Assembly (NCBI RefSeq): GCF_000526155.1
Contig: NZ_JAFN01000001.1
Span: forward strand, 872,501-936,500
Direction of reading: 5' to 3'
DNA from: Deferrisoma camini S3R1
Lineage (GTDB): Bacteria; Desulfobacterota; Deferrisomatia; Deferrisomatales; Deferrisomataceae
DNA: 64,000 nt
Shown piece by piece: positions 39,529-47,831 of this stretch. Numbering within the stretch: the stretch's first letter is position 1; the number at the start of each line of letters is the position of its first letter. The notes under the pieces were generated by a model that worked only from the letters and a program-made list of their open reading frames with translations, was not told the origin of the DNA and made no database searches. A program made the position numbers and the translations under genes.

Positions 39529-40325
39529 GGCTCGTCCCGCAGGAAGCCGGTCAGAGGGCTCGACGGCCGGGCCTGCCGCGACACCGGAGCCCTGCCGGCC
39601 AGGAACGCCTCCCGGCCTGCTTCCACCCCTTTTCGGAAGGCCGCGGCCATGGCCACCGGATCCCGGGCCACGGCCACGGCCGTGTTCACGAGCACGGCGT
39701 CGGCGCCCAGCTCCATGGCCTCGGCAGCGTGGGACGGAACCCCCAGCCCGGCGTCCACCACCACCGGCACGGTGGCCTGCTCGATGATGATCCCCACGGA
39801 CTCCCGGGTCAGGAGCCCGCGGCCGGATCCGATGGGGGAGCCCAAGGGCATCACCGTGGCGGTGCCCAGTTCCTCCAGGCGTTTCGCCAGGACCGGGTCC
39901 GCGCCGATGTACGGCAGCACCGTGAACCCCTCTCCGACCAGCACCTCGGCCGCCCGCAGGGTCTCCACCGGGTCGGGCAACAGGTAGCGGGGATCGGGGG
40001 TCACCTCGAGCTTCACCCAGTCCGACAGACCCGCGGCCCGGGCCAGCCGGGCCAGGCGCACGGCCTCGTCGGCGTTTCGGGCGCCCGAGGTGTTCGGCAG
40101 CAGCAGGTACCGGTCCCGGTCGATGTGGGCCAGGATGTCCTCCTGGGGTCGGCTCAGGTCCACCCGCCGGAGGGCCACGGTCACGATCTCTGCGCCCGAG
40201 GCGGCCAGGGCCTGGGCCATGGTCCGGGGGTTCGGGAACTTGCCGGTGCCCATCAGGAGTCGGGACCGAAAGGTGCGACCGGCGATGACCAGACGGTCAT
40301 CGCCGGCGGTGCGGACGTCGCTCAT
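39525..40325 (-). CDS. thiG: Thiazole synthase ThiG
   Basis: Builds the thiazole phosphate ring of thiamine from DXP, ThiS-thiocarboxylate and iminoacetate. It has 266 residues: [52 protein letters not shown], the Schiff-base lysine in [17 protein letters not shown], and [23 protein letters not shown] 40325. No TPP riboswitch is visible in the 118 bases upstream. Expressed from a promoter that overlaps that of the divergent redoxin gene. Confidence 0.95.
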   Translation of the reverse strand: MSDVRTAGDDRLVIAGRTFRSRLLMGTGKFPNPRTMAQALAASGAEIVTVALRRVDLSRPQEDILAHIDRDRYLLLPNTSGARNADEAVRLARLARAAGLSDWVKLEVTPDPRYLLPDPVETLRAAEVLVGEGFTVLPYIGADPVLAKRLEELGTATVMPLGSPIGSGRGLLTRESVGIIIEQATVPVVVDAGLGVPSHAAEAMELGADAVLVNTAVAVARDPVAMAAAFRKGVEAGREAFLAGRAPVSRQARPSSPLTGFLRDEP

Positions 40326-40349
40326 TCGTCTGCCTTGGGATCGCTGGAT

Positions 40350-40403
40350 TTGTAAGCGCTGGCGGCTGTCGAGTAGTATCGCAGAGCGATTTCCAGGATG
40401 CAA
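40350..40403. promoter_or_regulatory. Overlapping divergent promoters (redoxin gene, plus; thiGH, minus)
   Basis: Plus strand: TTGTAA (40350), 18 bases, TAGTAT (40374-40379). Minus strand: TTGCAT (40403-40398), 17 bases, GATACT (40380-40375). The two -10 boxes overlap, so use of one should exclude the other. Confidence 0.5.
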
Positions 40404-40443
40404 CCGAGGGGGCGAACCGAGGCCGCAGGGAGGTATGGGCGCG

Positions 40444-41739
40444 ATGCGACGGGTTTCCTGGGGGGTTCTGGCCCTGTTGTTCCTGATGCCGATGGCGGCG
40501 TGGGCCTTCAAACGCACGCGGGAGGGGCAGGAGGTCAAGGACTTCCGGCTGACCACCCCGGCCGGGGAGACCGTGCACCTCAGGGAGGCGCTGGGCTCCA
40601 AGGCGACGGTGGTGGTGTTCTGGGCCATGTGGAGCCCACGCAGCGAGGAGGCCCTGCGGGACTTCCAGAACCTGTACGAGCGCTACGCCGATCGGGGGCT
40701 GCAGGTGATCGCCGTGAACGTGGAGCACCAGGAGCGGGATCCCGGCGAGATGGAGGCGATCGCCCGGTGGGCCGCCGAACGGGGGCTGACCTTTTCCGTG
40801 GTGGTGGACACGGACCTGTCCGTGTTCAACCGCTACGGAGTGATCGCCGTGCCGTCCCTGCTGCTGTGCGATGCCGAGGGCACGATCCGGGCCCTGCTGG
40901 AGGGATACTCCGACATGACCCGGGACGGGTTCAAGGATCGGGTGCTGGAGCTCCTGGGCGTGCTGACCAAGCCGGAGGCGGCGCCGGCCGAGGCCCAGCC
41001 GGTCTACCGGCCCAAGGGGATGGCCGAGCGGTACACCCGCATGGGGGAGATCCTCCTCAAGCGCCGCATGGCCGCCCGGGCCGTGAAGGTGTTCCGGCAG
41101 GCCCTGGAGGAGGATCCCGACTACCCCAGGGCCCGGCAGGGGCTCGCCCGGGCCCTGGAGGTGCTGGGGAAGGAGCAGGGCCGAAGCGCTCCCGAGAAGG
41201 TCGAGGCCCGGTGGCCGACACCCGTTCGGCAGCCGGAGAAACAGGAGGGACCCGCGCCGGTCGCAACCCCGGAGAAGAGGGAGCCAGAGAAGACCGAGAG
41301 GTCCGAGGCGGTCGAGAAGCCAGAGAAGTCCGAGAATCCAGAGGAGCCGGAGGCGGCCAAAAGGACCGAGGAGCCCGCGGCAGGGTCGAACCCCCGGGCC
41401 CTGCGGTACGTGCGCATGGGCAAACTGCTGCTCGCCCGGAAGTTCTACCCCAACGCCGAGGCCGTGTTCCGGCGGGCCGTGGAGGCCGACCCCGCGTGCC
41501 GGGAGGCGTACCTGGGGCTGGCCGAGGCCCTGGAGGCCCAGGGGAAGACCGAGGAGGCGCAACAGGTCCGGGAACGGGCCGGGTCCGCCCCCGCTGCGCA
41601 ACCATCTCCGGCCGACGCAGGGGCGGCGCCGAACCCGAGAGGAGGAACCGATGAAGGTGGGAAACCTGGAGGAGATCGAGGCGACCCCGGTCCGGATGGA
41701 GGGGGCCCAAGGGGTGCGGATGCGGATCGTGATCGGTGA
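40444..41739 (+). CDS. Exported thioredoxin-fold protein without CxxC, fused to TPR domain
   Basis: From ATG 40444 (GGGAGG upstream; ATG 40435 is too close to it) the product has 431 residues: a signal peptide ([15 protein letters not shown]), a TlpA/AhpC-like redoxin domain ([57 protein letters not shown]) and a TPR region with a Lys/Glu/Pro-rich linker ([40 protein letters not shown]). The active-site CxxC of TlpA is SPRS here, so it cannot be a thiol oxidoreductase. The last 30 residues are read from the start of the cupin gene (89-base overlap) and may reflect loss of the original stop. Confidence 0.8.
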   Translation: MRRVSWGVLALLFLMPMAAWAFKRTREGQEVKDFRLTTPAGETVHLREALGSKATVVVFWAMWSPRSEEALRDFQNLYERYADRGLQVIAVNVEHQERDPGEMEAIARWAAERGLTFSVVVDTDLSVFNRYGVIAVPSLLLCDAEGTIRALLEGYSDMTRDGFKDRVLELLGVLTKPEAAPAEAQPVYRPKGMAERYTRMGEILLKRRMAARAVKVFRQALEEDPDYPRARQGLARALEVLGKEQGRSAPEKVEARWPTPVRQPEKQEGPAPVATPEKREPEKTERSEAVEKPEKSENPEEPEAAKRTEEPAAGSNPRALRYVRMGKLLLARKFYPNAEAVFRRAVEADPACREAYLGLAEALEAQGKTEEAQQVRERAGSAPAAQPSPADAGAAPNPRGGTDEGGKPGGDRGDPGPDGGGPRGADADRDR

Positions 41740-41989
41740 GGGCCAGGGCGCACCCAACTTCGTGATGCGGGTGTTCGACGTGGACCCCGGCGGCCACACC
41801 CCCTACCACACCCACGACTTCGAGCACGAGGTGTTCGTGCTGGAGGGGCACGGGACCCTGCTGGAGGAGGGGCGCTCCACGCCCCTGGGGCCGGGCGACG
41901 TGGTGTACGTGCCGCCCGGCGCGCTCCACCGGTTCCTGGCCTCGGACGAGCAGGGGCTGCGGTTCATCTGCGTCGTGCCCCGGAGCTGA
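41651..41989 (+). CDS. Small cupin-domain protein
   Basis: Single-domain beta-barrel protein of 112 residues with the cupin metal motif GGHTPYHTHDFEHEVFVLEG (H, H, E) and the second motif GPGDVVYVPPGALHRF. The metal-binding set is complete, so it may be an enzyme or sensor; substrate unknown. ATG 41651 has GAGGAGGAACC upstream and lies inside the end of the redoxin gene. Confidence 0.85.
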   Translation: MKVGNLEEIEATPVRMEGAQGVRMRIVIGEGQGAPNFVMRVFDVDPGGHTPYHTHDFEHEVFVLEGHGTLLEEGRSTPLGPGDVVYVPPGALHRFLASDEQGLRFICVVPRS

Positions 41990-42012
41990 CCGCCGCCTCC
42001 CCACCCTGATCG

Positions 42013-42038
42013 CTATACCCGGCGACAAAGTAGGCGCG
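42013..42038 (-). repeat. Short dispersed motif GCGCCTACTTTGTCGCCGGG
   Basis: Inverse copy of the motif at 17402-17428 and 29889-29916, directly upstream of the rhodanese ribosome binding site. No larger element is visible around it. Confidence 0.65.
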
Positions 42039-42058
42039 TTGTCTCGGAGGGAGAGGGG

Positions 42059-42316
42059 GTGTTCCTCCTGGACGCGCGCACGCCCGGGGAGTTCCGCAGG
42101 GGCCACATGCCGGGGGCCGTGCTGATCCCCATGAACGAGGTGCCCCGCCGCCTCGCCGAGATCCCGGGCGACCGGAAGATCGTGGTCGTGTGCGCCAGCG
42201 GGGCCCGGAGCGCGGCGGTGGCGAGGTTCTTGGATTCGCGCGGGTACGCCTGGGTGGGCAACTACACCGAGGGGGTGTCCGGGTGGGTCCGGGTCGGGCT
42301 GCCCCTAGTTCGTTAG
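42059..42316 (+). CDS. Single-domain rhodanese (sulfurtransferase)
   Basis: Small cytoplasmic rhodanese of 85 residues: FLLDARTPGEFRRGHMPGAV, LIPMNEVPRRLAEI, and the active-site loop VVVCASGARSAAVARFLDSR with the persulfide cysteine. It may transfer sulfane sulfur. GTG start with GGAGGGAGA upstream. The stop overlaps the end of the convergent TPR gene by 12 bases. Confidence 0.9.
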   Translation: MFLLDARTPGEFRRGHMPGAVLIPMNEVPRRLAEIPGDRKIVVVCASGARSAAVARFLDSRGYAWVGNYTEGVSGWVRVGLPLVR

Positions 42317-43585
42317 GGAGCCGGCCACCCGGTCCCACTCCTCCCGGGCCTCCTCGTCTTCCGGCAGCCGGGCGGCCGCATGGTCGAGGATCTCCCGAGC
42401 CTCGGCGGCCCAGCCCCGGGCCGCATAGGCCTCGGCGACCCGGAGCAGGTACCACCAGCCCCGGCCGGGGTCGATCCGGACACAGTGTTTGAACACCTCT
42501 GCGGCCCGCTCCGCATGGACTCCGCCCCGAGCGAGCAGGATCCGGCCGAGCGGGACGAGGGCCTCCACCAGGTCGGGCCGCCGGGCCAGCACGCCCTGGA
42601 GCTCGGTCACGGCGTCGTCGGTGCGGCCGAGGGCCTCCAGGGTGCGGGCCCGAAGCAGCCCCACCTCGGGGGGCGGCTCGGAGAAGGACTGTGCGGCCGG
42701 GTCCAGGGCCGCGAGGGCCGCCTCCGGGTCTCCGCCGTCGAGCCGCAGCGCCGCCAGCCGAACCCACGAGGGGCCGTCTTCGGGGTGGTCCTCCACCCAC
42801 CGTTCGAGGAGGCGCACGGCCCGTTCGGTCTGGCCGGCCTCCCGCAGGGTGTCGGCCCAGTGATGGACGGCCGCGGCCAGGTCGGGGGCCGCGGCCAGGG
42901 CCTCCTTGAACCGGGCCTCGGCCTCTGCCCACTCGCCCCGAAGGCTGTGGAGCACGCCTAGGGCGTAGGCCGGACCCGCGGCGCCGGGGTGCTCGGCTGC
43001 CGCCTCGCCGAGCCGGCGGCCGGCTTCGTCCAGATCCCCCTGTTGCAAGGCCACGAACCCCGCCCGGAACGCCTCGCCCAGACCGGTGAGCACCGCCCGC
43101 TCGGCCGGGTCCACGGCCTCCAGGTAGAACTCGAACAGGTCGGTGTCGGCCGGGGCTGCCTCCTCCTCGGTGGGGGGCTCGGGCTCGCACGGGGCGTCGC
43201 AGCCGCACGAGGGGGCGAACACGGGCCGGGCCGGGCCCCTCGGCTGCGGCTCGGGCGGGCTCAGCTCGGCCTCGCACGCCTCGATCCGGGCCGCCAGGCC
43301 GGGGTCTCCTGCGGCGTACTTCCGGGCCAGGGCCAGGTGCTCCCGGGCCCGGCCGGGGTCCGAGGCCGCGAGGCACTCCCGGGCCTCCTCCAGGTTGATC
43401 TCGGCCAGGCGGGCGCGGCAGGCCCGGATCTCATCCCCGAGCTCCGGTGGCGCGTCGGGCCGGCCGGCCGCGTCCTCCAGATAGGCCAGGGCCTCGCCCC
43501 AGCGGCCCTGACGGGCCAGCTTCCGGCCCTTCTCCACGAGCTGTTCCAGCGAGCTGCGTCTCTTCCCGAACCATCCGAACGCCAT
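42305..43585 (-). CDS. TPR-repeat protein, function unknown
   Basis: 426 residues of mostly helical repeats. The N-terminus MAFGWFGKRRSSLEQLVEKG has no signal peptide. Recognisable TPR units include ARFKEALAAAPDLAAAVHHW, TERAVRLLERWVEDHPEDGP and DDAVTELQGVLARRPDLVEA. A Pro/Cys stretch (CGCDAPCEP) splits the N-terminal quarter from the rest. Likely a protein-binding scaffold. Confidence 0.75.
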   Translation of the reverse strand: MAFGWFGKRRSSLEQLVEKGRKLARQGRWGEALAYLEDAAGRPDAPPELGDEIRACRARLAEINLEEARECLAASDPGRAREHLALARKYAAGDPGLAARIEACEAELSPPEPQPRGPARPVFAPSCGCDAPCEPEPPTEEEAAPADTDLFEFYLEAVDPAERAVLTGLGEAFRAGFVALQQGDLDEAGRRLGEAAAEHPGAAGPAYALGVLHSLRGEWAEAEARFKEALAAAPDLAAAVHHWADTLREAGQTERAVRLLERWVEDHPEDGPSWVRLAALRLDGGDPEAALAALDPAAQSFSEPPPEVGLLRARTLEALGRTDDAVTELQGVLARRPDLVEALVPLGRILLARGGVHAERAAEVFKHCVRIDPGRGWWYLLRVAEAYAARGWAAEAREILDHAAARLPEDEEAREEWDRVAGSLTN

Positions 43586-43698
43586 GGAAACCTCCGGCCG
43601 TCGAACTGGGCAGCGGGGGGGCCGAGCTGTTACACTTCGTCGCGGCCGCCAAGCGTAGGGGCTGGGGGCTCACCCTGTCAAACCACCCGGAGGGACGC

Positions 43699-44364
43699 GT
43701 GGCCGACGAGCAGCGAATCCAGATCTATACCGACGGGGCCTGCCTGGGGAACCCGGGTCCGGGGGGATGGGCCGCGGTGCTCGTGGAGCCTGGCGGGCGG
43801 GTATGGGAGATCGGCGGGCGGGACCCGGCCACCACCAACAACCGGATGGAGCTCACCGCGGTGATCGAGGGGTTGCGCCGTACGGCCTCCGGGGCGCGGG
43901 TCCACGTGGTCACGGACTCCCGGTACGTGTACGACGGGATCTCCAGCTGGATCCACGGCTGGAAACGCCGGGGCTGGCGCAAGGCCGACGGTCAGCCCGT
44001 GCTGAACCGGGACCTGTGGGAGGAGCTGGACCGGCTGGCCTGGGGCTCGGGCCGCCGGGTCACCTGGGAGCACGTGCGGGGACACCGGGGCCATGCGTTC
44101 AACGAGCGCTGCGACGAGCTGGCCACGGCCTTCGCTCGGGGCGAGACCCCGGATCTGCGGGACGGCTCGGGGGAGTGGATCGGGGCGGCGGAGTCGGGAC
44201 GCTCGTTCCCGTGCTACGTGAGCCGGGTGGACGGGGAGGTCGCGTTCCACGGCTCCTGGCCGGAGTGCGAGGCCCGGGTGCGGGGAGTGAGCGGGGCGCG
44301 GCACCGCAAGGTGAGGAGCCCGACCGAGCTGGAGCGGGTGCTGCGGGAGTGGGAGGGGGCCTGA
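43699..44364 (+). CDS. rnhA: Ribonuclease HI with C-terminal viroplasmin-like (hybrid-binding) domain
   Basis: Degrades RNA in RNA-DNA hybrids. From GTG 43699 (CGGAGGG upstream) it has 221 residues. Residues 1-150 are RNase HI: IQIYTDGACLGNPGPGGWAA (Asp), TTNNRMELTAVIEGL (Glu), HVVTDSRYVYDGI (Asp), WEHVRGHRGHAFNERCDELA (His, Asp). The last 55 or so residues, CYVSRVDGEVAFHGSWPECE and ARVRGVSGARHRKV, match the viroplasmin/hybrid-binding fold that in most proteins lies N-terminal to RNase H. Here the order is reversed. Confidence 0.88.
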   Translation: MADEQRIQIYTDGACLGNPGPGGWAAVLVEPGGRVWEIGGRDPATTNNRMELTAVIEGLRRTASGARVHVVTDSRYVYDGISSWIHGWKRRGWRKADGQPVLNRDLWEELDRLAWGSGRRVTWEHVRGHRGHAFNERCDELATAFARGETPDLRDGSGEWIGAAESGRSFPCYVSRVDGEVAFHGSWPECEARVRGVSGARHRKVRSPTELERVLREWEGA

Positions 44365-44367
44365 CCG

Positions 44368-45348
44368 ATGGGACCGGCCGGCGTGGCCCAGGCGTTCCTG
44401 CTGGCCGCGGGCCTGGGCACCCGCCTGAGGCCCCTGAGCCGGGTCGTGCCCAAGCCGGTCTGGCCGCTGTTCGACGTGCCCCTGGCCGCTCGGGTGCTGG
44501 ACCTCCTGGCGTCGGCAGGGGTGGGCCGGGCCGTGGTGAACCTTCACCATCTGCCCGAGATGCTGCAGGGCCGCCTGGAGCCCTGGGTGCCGCAGGGCCT
44601 GGAGCTCGCGTGGAGCCGGGAGGCGCGGATCCTGGGCACTGGCGGGGCGCTGGTGCCGTGGAAGGACGCCCTGGCCGGGGGGCCCTTCTTCTTGGCCAAC
44701 GCCGACACCTACCAAGAGATCGACCTGCGGGCCCTGGCACGGTTCCACCGCCAGCGCGGGGCCCTGGCCACCCTGTCGGTGGCCCCGGTGGCCCCGGGGC
44801 GTTCGGCCCCCCTTGAGCTGGCCCCCGACGGCCGCATCGTGCGGTTCCTCGGCGCCCGTGCGCCGGGTGAGAGGGCCGGCCGGCCCTGCGAGTTCACGGG
44901 ACTCCACCTGCTGGAGCCGGAGATCCTGGCCGAGGTGCCGGACGGTCCCTGCTGCATCAACGCCGACGTCCATCAACGACTCGTGGGGTGTGGGGCGCCG
45001 GTGTACGGGTTCGAGCTGGAGCAGGGGGCGTTCTGGAGCGATCTGGGCACCCCGGGCCGGTACCTGACGGCCCACCGGAGGCTGCTGGATCTGGGACGGC
45101 TGCCGGCCGCGCCGGGTGAGGTGGTCGACGGGCCGGCGGGCCCGTGGTACCGGGGCCGGGAAGCCCGGATCGCCGAGGGGGTGCGGATCGGTCCGGGGAC
45201 GGTGGTGGGCGCCGGGGCCCGGATCGAGGCGGGGGCCCGGCTCCGGAGCTGCGTGGTGTGGCCGGGCGCAAGGTGCGCCGGCGCCGAGGACGCGGTGGTG
45301 CCCGACCAGGGGCCGGTGCTCGCCGCCGGGCTAGAGACTAGAAACTAG
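44368..45348 (+). CDS. Sugar-1-phosphate nucleotidyltransferase
   Basis: Makes an NDP-sugar from a sugar-1-phosphate. It has 326 residues: QAFLLAAGLGTRLRPLSRVV plus PKPVWPLFDVPL is the nucleotide and Lys signature; ARILGTGGALVPWKDAL, FFLANADTYQEIDL and FWSDLGTPGRYLTAH follow; a C-terminal left-handed helix of hexapeptides begins EARIAEGVRIGPGTVVGAGA. Relatives include mannose-1-phosphate guanylyl- and MurNAc-1-P uridylyl-transferases; the substrate cannot be decided. The stop TAG is part of a CTAGAGACTAGAAACTAG tract. Confidence 0.88.
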   Translation: MGPAGVAQAFLLAAGLGTRLRPLSRVVPKPVWPLFDVPLAARVLDLLASAGVGRAVVNLHHLPEMLQGRLEPWVPQGLELAWSREARILGTGGALVPWKDALAGGPFFLANADTYQEIDLRALARFHRQRGALATLSVAPVAPGRSAPLELAPDGRIVRFLGARAPGERAGRPCEFTGLHLLEPEILAEVPDGPCCINADVHQRLVGCGAPVYGFELEQGAFWSDLGTPGRYLTAHRRLLDLGRLPAAPGEVVDGPAGPWYRGREARIAEGVRIGPGTVVGAGARIEAGARLRSCVVWPGARCAGAEDAVVPDQGPVLAAGLETRN

Positions 45349-45693
45349 CGAGGCTCCGCCTCAGACCGTCGAGGCATGGGGAGCCGGAGCAAGGGAACTG
45401 CGCCTCCACGAAAAAACTTGACGCATTTGCAGCGAGTTTTGCCCCTCAAGGTTTCTAGAATCTTGAGGCCGCGCCCGGCTCTCCGGCAGACCCCATGCCC
45501 CCGGGGCTTTGACCGCCGGGTCGGAAGCCAGTTGGAAGAAGCCGGAGAAAGGGCAAAGACGTTGCCCCCAACGCGACGTGTTGGGGTCACGACCCGTCCA
45601 CTGGACTCGGTTCTCCGGCCCTTGATCCTGGAGATCCCATGCTCCCCGGCTCCGGTGTCGGGGCGAGCTTTCGACCGTAGACCGGCGACCGAC
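45331..45693 (+). repeat. Mosaic repeat island between nucleotidyltransferase and scpA
   Basis: The 45349-45725 gap contains: CTAGAGACTAGAAACTAG (45331-45348, inverse near 5768); CTCAAG...CTTGAG around a TCTAGA (45445-45467); an inverted core arm (CCGGCTCTCC, GCAGACCCCATGCCCC at 45475-45502); a stretch with CATGGGGAGCCGGAGCAAGG matched inversely near 45620-45655; and inverted heptamers (45673-45693). No gene is seen. Confidence 0.7.
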
Positions 45694-45725
45694 GGCCGGT
45701 GTCGCTTCGCCGGCGAGGAGAGGGG

Positions 45726-46499
45726 ATGGAGCACGACGAGGGCGGCGCGATCCTGGTCGGCGACCAGGCCGGATACCGGGTGCGGCTCGAGGGGTTCGAG
45801 GGCCCCCTGGATCTCCTGCTGCACCTGATCCGCAAGCACCGCTACGACATCTACGACATCCCCATCGCCCGGATCCTGGAAGAGTACCTGGCGGTGCTGG
45901 ACACCATGCGGGTGCTCGACCTGGACGTGGCCAGCGAGTTCCTGGTGATGGCCGCCACCCTGGCCGAGATCAAGTCCCGGATGCTCCTGCCCAAGCCCCA
46001 GGAGGACGAGGAAGAGGGGGAGGACCCCCGGGCCGAGCTGGTGCGTCGGCTGCTGGAGTACGAGCGGATGCGGGCGGCGGCCGAGCGGCTGGCGGACCGC
46101 CCCGTGCTGGGCCGGGAGGTGTTCGCCCGCTCGTTCCGGGCGCCCGACCTGGACGAGGTGGAGCACCCCGACGCGCCCATCGAGGCGGACCTGTTCCGGC
46201 TGCTCCTGGCCTTCCGGGACGTGCTGGAGGAGGCGCCCGAGACGTTCGTGGAGGACGTGGCCCGGGAGCGGATCTCGATCCAGGAGGCCATGCAGGAGAT
46301 CCTGGAGCTGTTCGAGGCGGCGCCGGCCGGGGCCGGCCTTGCGTTCCAGGACCTGTTCCCGCCGCGGACCAGCCGCACCCGCCTGGTGACCACGTTCCTG
46401 GCGGTTCTGGAGCTGGTACGGCTGCGGGCCCTGCGGGTGATGCAGGTGACCCCGTTCGGGGAGATCCGGCTGTTCGCGGTGCCGATGGAGGAGTCGTGA
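45726..46499 (+). CDS. scpA: Segregation and condensation protein A (ScpA)
   Basis: Kleisin subunit of the SMC-ScpAB condensin that organises and separates chromosomes. It has 257 residues: YRVRLEGFEGPLDLLLHLIR, KHRYDIYDIPIARILEEYL, LVMAATLAEIKSRMLLPKP and a C-terminal winged helix (LVTTFLAVLELVRLRALRVM). ATG 45726 has GAGGAGAG upstream. It starts a long plus-strand run of close-packed genes. Confidence 0.95.
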   Translation: MEHDEGGAILVGDQAGYRVRLEGFEGPLDLLLHLIRKHRYDIYDIPIARILEEYLAVLDTMRVLDLDVASEFLVMAATLAEIKSRMLLPKPQEDEEEGEDPRAELVRRLLEYERMRAAAERLADRPVLGREVFARSFRAPDLDEVEHPDAPIEADLFRLLLAFRDVLEEAPETFVEDVARERISIQEAMQEILELFEAAPAGAGLAFQDLFPPRTSRTRLVTTFLAVLELVRLRALRVMQVTPFGEIRLFAVPMEES

Positions 46500-46501
46500 G
46501 G

Positions 46502-47065
46502 ATGGACCCGGAGACCCTTGCCCGGGCGGTGGAGGCGGTTCTGTTCGCCTCGCCGGAGCCGGTGCCCCTGGTCCGGCTGGTGGAGCTGTTCGGCCCGGAG
46601 GGCGCGGACCGGGAGGCCGTGCTGGGGGCCCTGGCGAGCCTGGAGCGGGCCCTGGCCGGCCGGGCCGTGGAGGTGCGGGAGGTGGCCGGCGGGTACCAGC
46701 TTCGCACCCGGCCGGAGTTCGCCCCGTTCCTGGCCCGGCTCGAGGTGCCCAGGCCGGTGCGGTTCAGCCGGGCGGCCCTGGAGACGTTGGCCATCGTGGC
46801 GTACCGCCAGCCGGTGACCCGGGCCGAGGTGGAGGAGGTGCGGGGGGTGGACTGCGGCGGGGTGCTCAAGTCGCTGGCGGAAAAAGGGCTCGTGCGGATC
46901 GTGGGCAAGAAGGACGTGCCCGGCCGGCCCCTCCTGTACGGCACCACCCGGAAGTTCCTGGAGGTGTTCGGCCTGGCCTCCCTGGCCGACCTGCCCAGTC
47001 TTCAGGAGATCGAGGAGCTCCTGGCGCAGGAGGAGGAGCCCGGCGATCCCCCGGGAGCGGCCTGA
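46502..47065 (+). CDS. scpB: Segregation and condensation protein B (ScpB)
   Basis: Winged-helix partner of ScpA in condensin. It has 187 residues: LARAVEAVLFASPEPVPLVR, VEVREVAGGYQLRTRPEF, FSRAALETLAIVAYRQPVTR and VRGVDCGGVLKSLAEKGLVR, GRPLLYGTTRKFLEVFGL. ATG 46502 has GGAGGAG eight bases upstream; the GTG at 46496 overlapping scpA is an alternative. The pseudouridine synthase begins one base after the stop. Confidence 0.95.
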   Translation: MDPETLARAVEAVLFASPEPVPLVRLVELFGPEGADREAVLGALASLERALAGRAVEVREVAGGYQLRTRPEFAPFLARLEVPRPVRFSRAALETLAIVAYRQPVTRAEVEEVRGVDCGGVLKSLAEKGLVRIVGKKDVPGRPLLYGTTRKFLEVFGLASLADLPSLQEIEELLAQEEEPGDPPGAA

Positions 47066-47066
47066 G

Positions 47067-47831
47067 ATGCCCGGGGAGCGGCTCCAGAAGGTGTTGGCCG
47101 CCCGCGGCGTGGCGAGCCGGCGCCAGGCCGAACGGTGGATCGAGCAGGGCCGGGTGCGGGTGGACGGCCGGGTGGTGACCCGGCTCGGAACCCGGGTGGA
47201 CCCCGAGGCCCAGGTGATCGAGGTGGACGGCCGACCCCTGCCGCCCCCCCCGCCCAGGGTGGTGGTGGTCCTCCGGAAACCCCCGGGCTACGTGACCACG
47301 GTGCAGGACCCCCACGCCGGGGCCACGGTCATGGACCTGTTGGCCGGCCTGTCGGAACGGGTGATGCCCGTGGGGCGGCTCGATCGGGACACCCGGGGGG
47401 TCCTCCTGTTCACCAACGACGGCGGGCTGGCCCACCGCCTTCTCCACCCCAGCCGGGGCGTGGAGAAGGTGTATCGGGTGAGCGCCCGGGGGAGGTTCGA
47501 TCCCCGACGGCTGGTCTCCGGGGTTCGGCTGGACGACGGGCCTGCGGCCGCGGTGCGGGTGTGGGAGGTGGACCGGTCCGGTGGGATGGTGCGGTTCTCC
47601 CTGGCGCTCCACGGCGGACGCAAGCGCCAGGTGCGACGCATGGTCCAGGCCCTGGGGGGGCGGGTGGTGGACCTGGAGCGGGTGGCGTTCGGCCCGATCC
47701 GGGCGGGGGACCTTCCGGAGGGCCGCTGGCGCCACCTCACCCCCGACGAGATCCAGGCCCTGGAACAGGCGGCCGGCAGGGGCGGAGGCCGGCCCGAAGA
47801 CCCGAGGCAGGACGCGCCATGGACGACGTGA
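47067..47831 (+). CDS. 23S rRNA pseudouridine synthase, RluB/RsuA family
   Basis: Isomerises a uridine in rRNA. It has 254 residues: an S4 RNA-binding domain (ERLQKVLAARGVASRRQAER), then the catalytic GRLDRDTRGVLLFTNDGGLA with the key Asp, and EKVYRVSARGRFDP, RKRQVRRMVQALGGRVVDLE. Conserved next to scpAB in many bacteria, usually as RluB; the exact site cannot be read from sequence alone. Overlaps pheA by 13 bases. Confidence 0.92.
   Translation: MPGERLQKVLAARGVASRRQAERWIEQGRVRVDGRVVTRLGTRVDPEAQVIEVDGRPLPPPPPRVVVVLRKPPGYVTTVQDPHAGATVMDLLAGLSERVMPVGRLDRDTRGVLLFTNDGGLAHRLLHPSRGVEKVYRVSARGRFDPRRLVSGVRLDDGPAAAVRVWEVDRSGGMVRFSLALHGGRKRQVRRMVQALGGRVVDLERVAFGPIRAGDLPEGRWRHLTPDEIQALEQAAGRGGGRPEDPRQDAPWTT

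Noticed and set aside
40326-40443. TPP riboswitch upstream of thiG
   Set aside because: No CTGAGA box or other thi-box sequence in the region on the minus strand.
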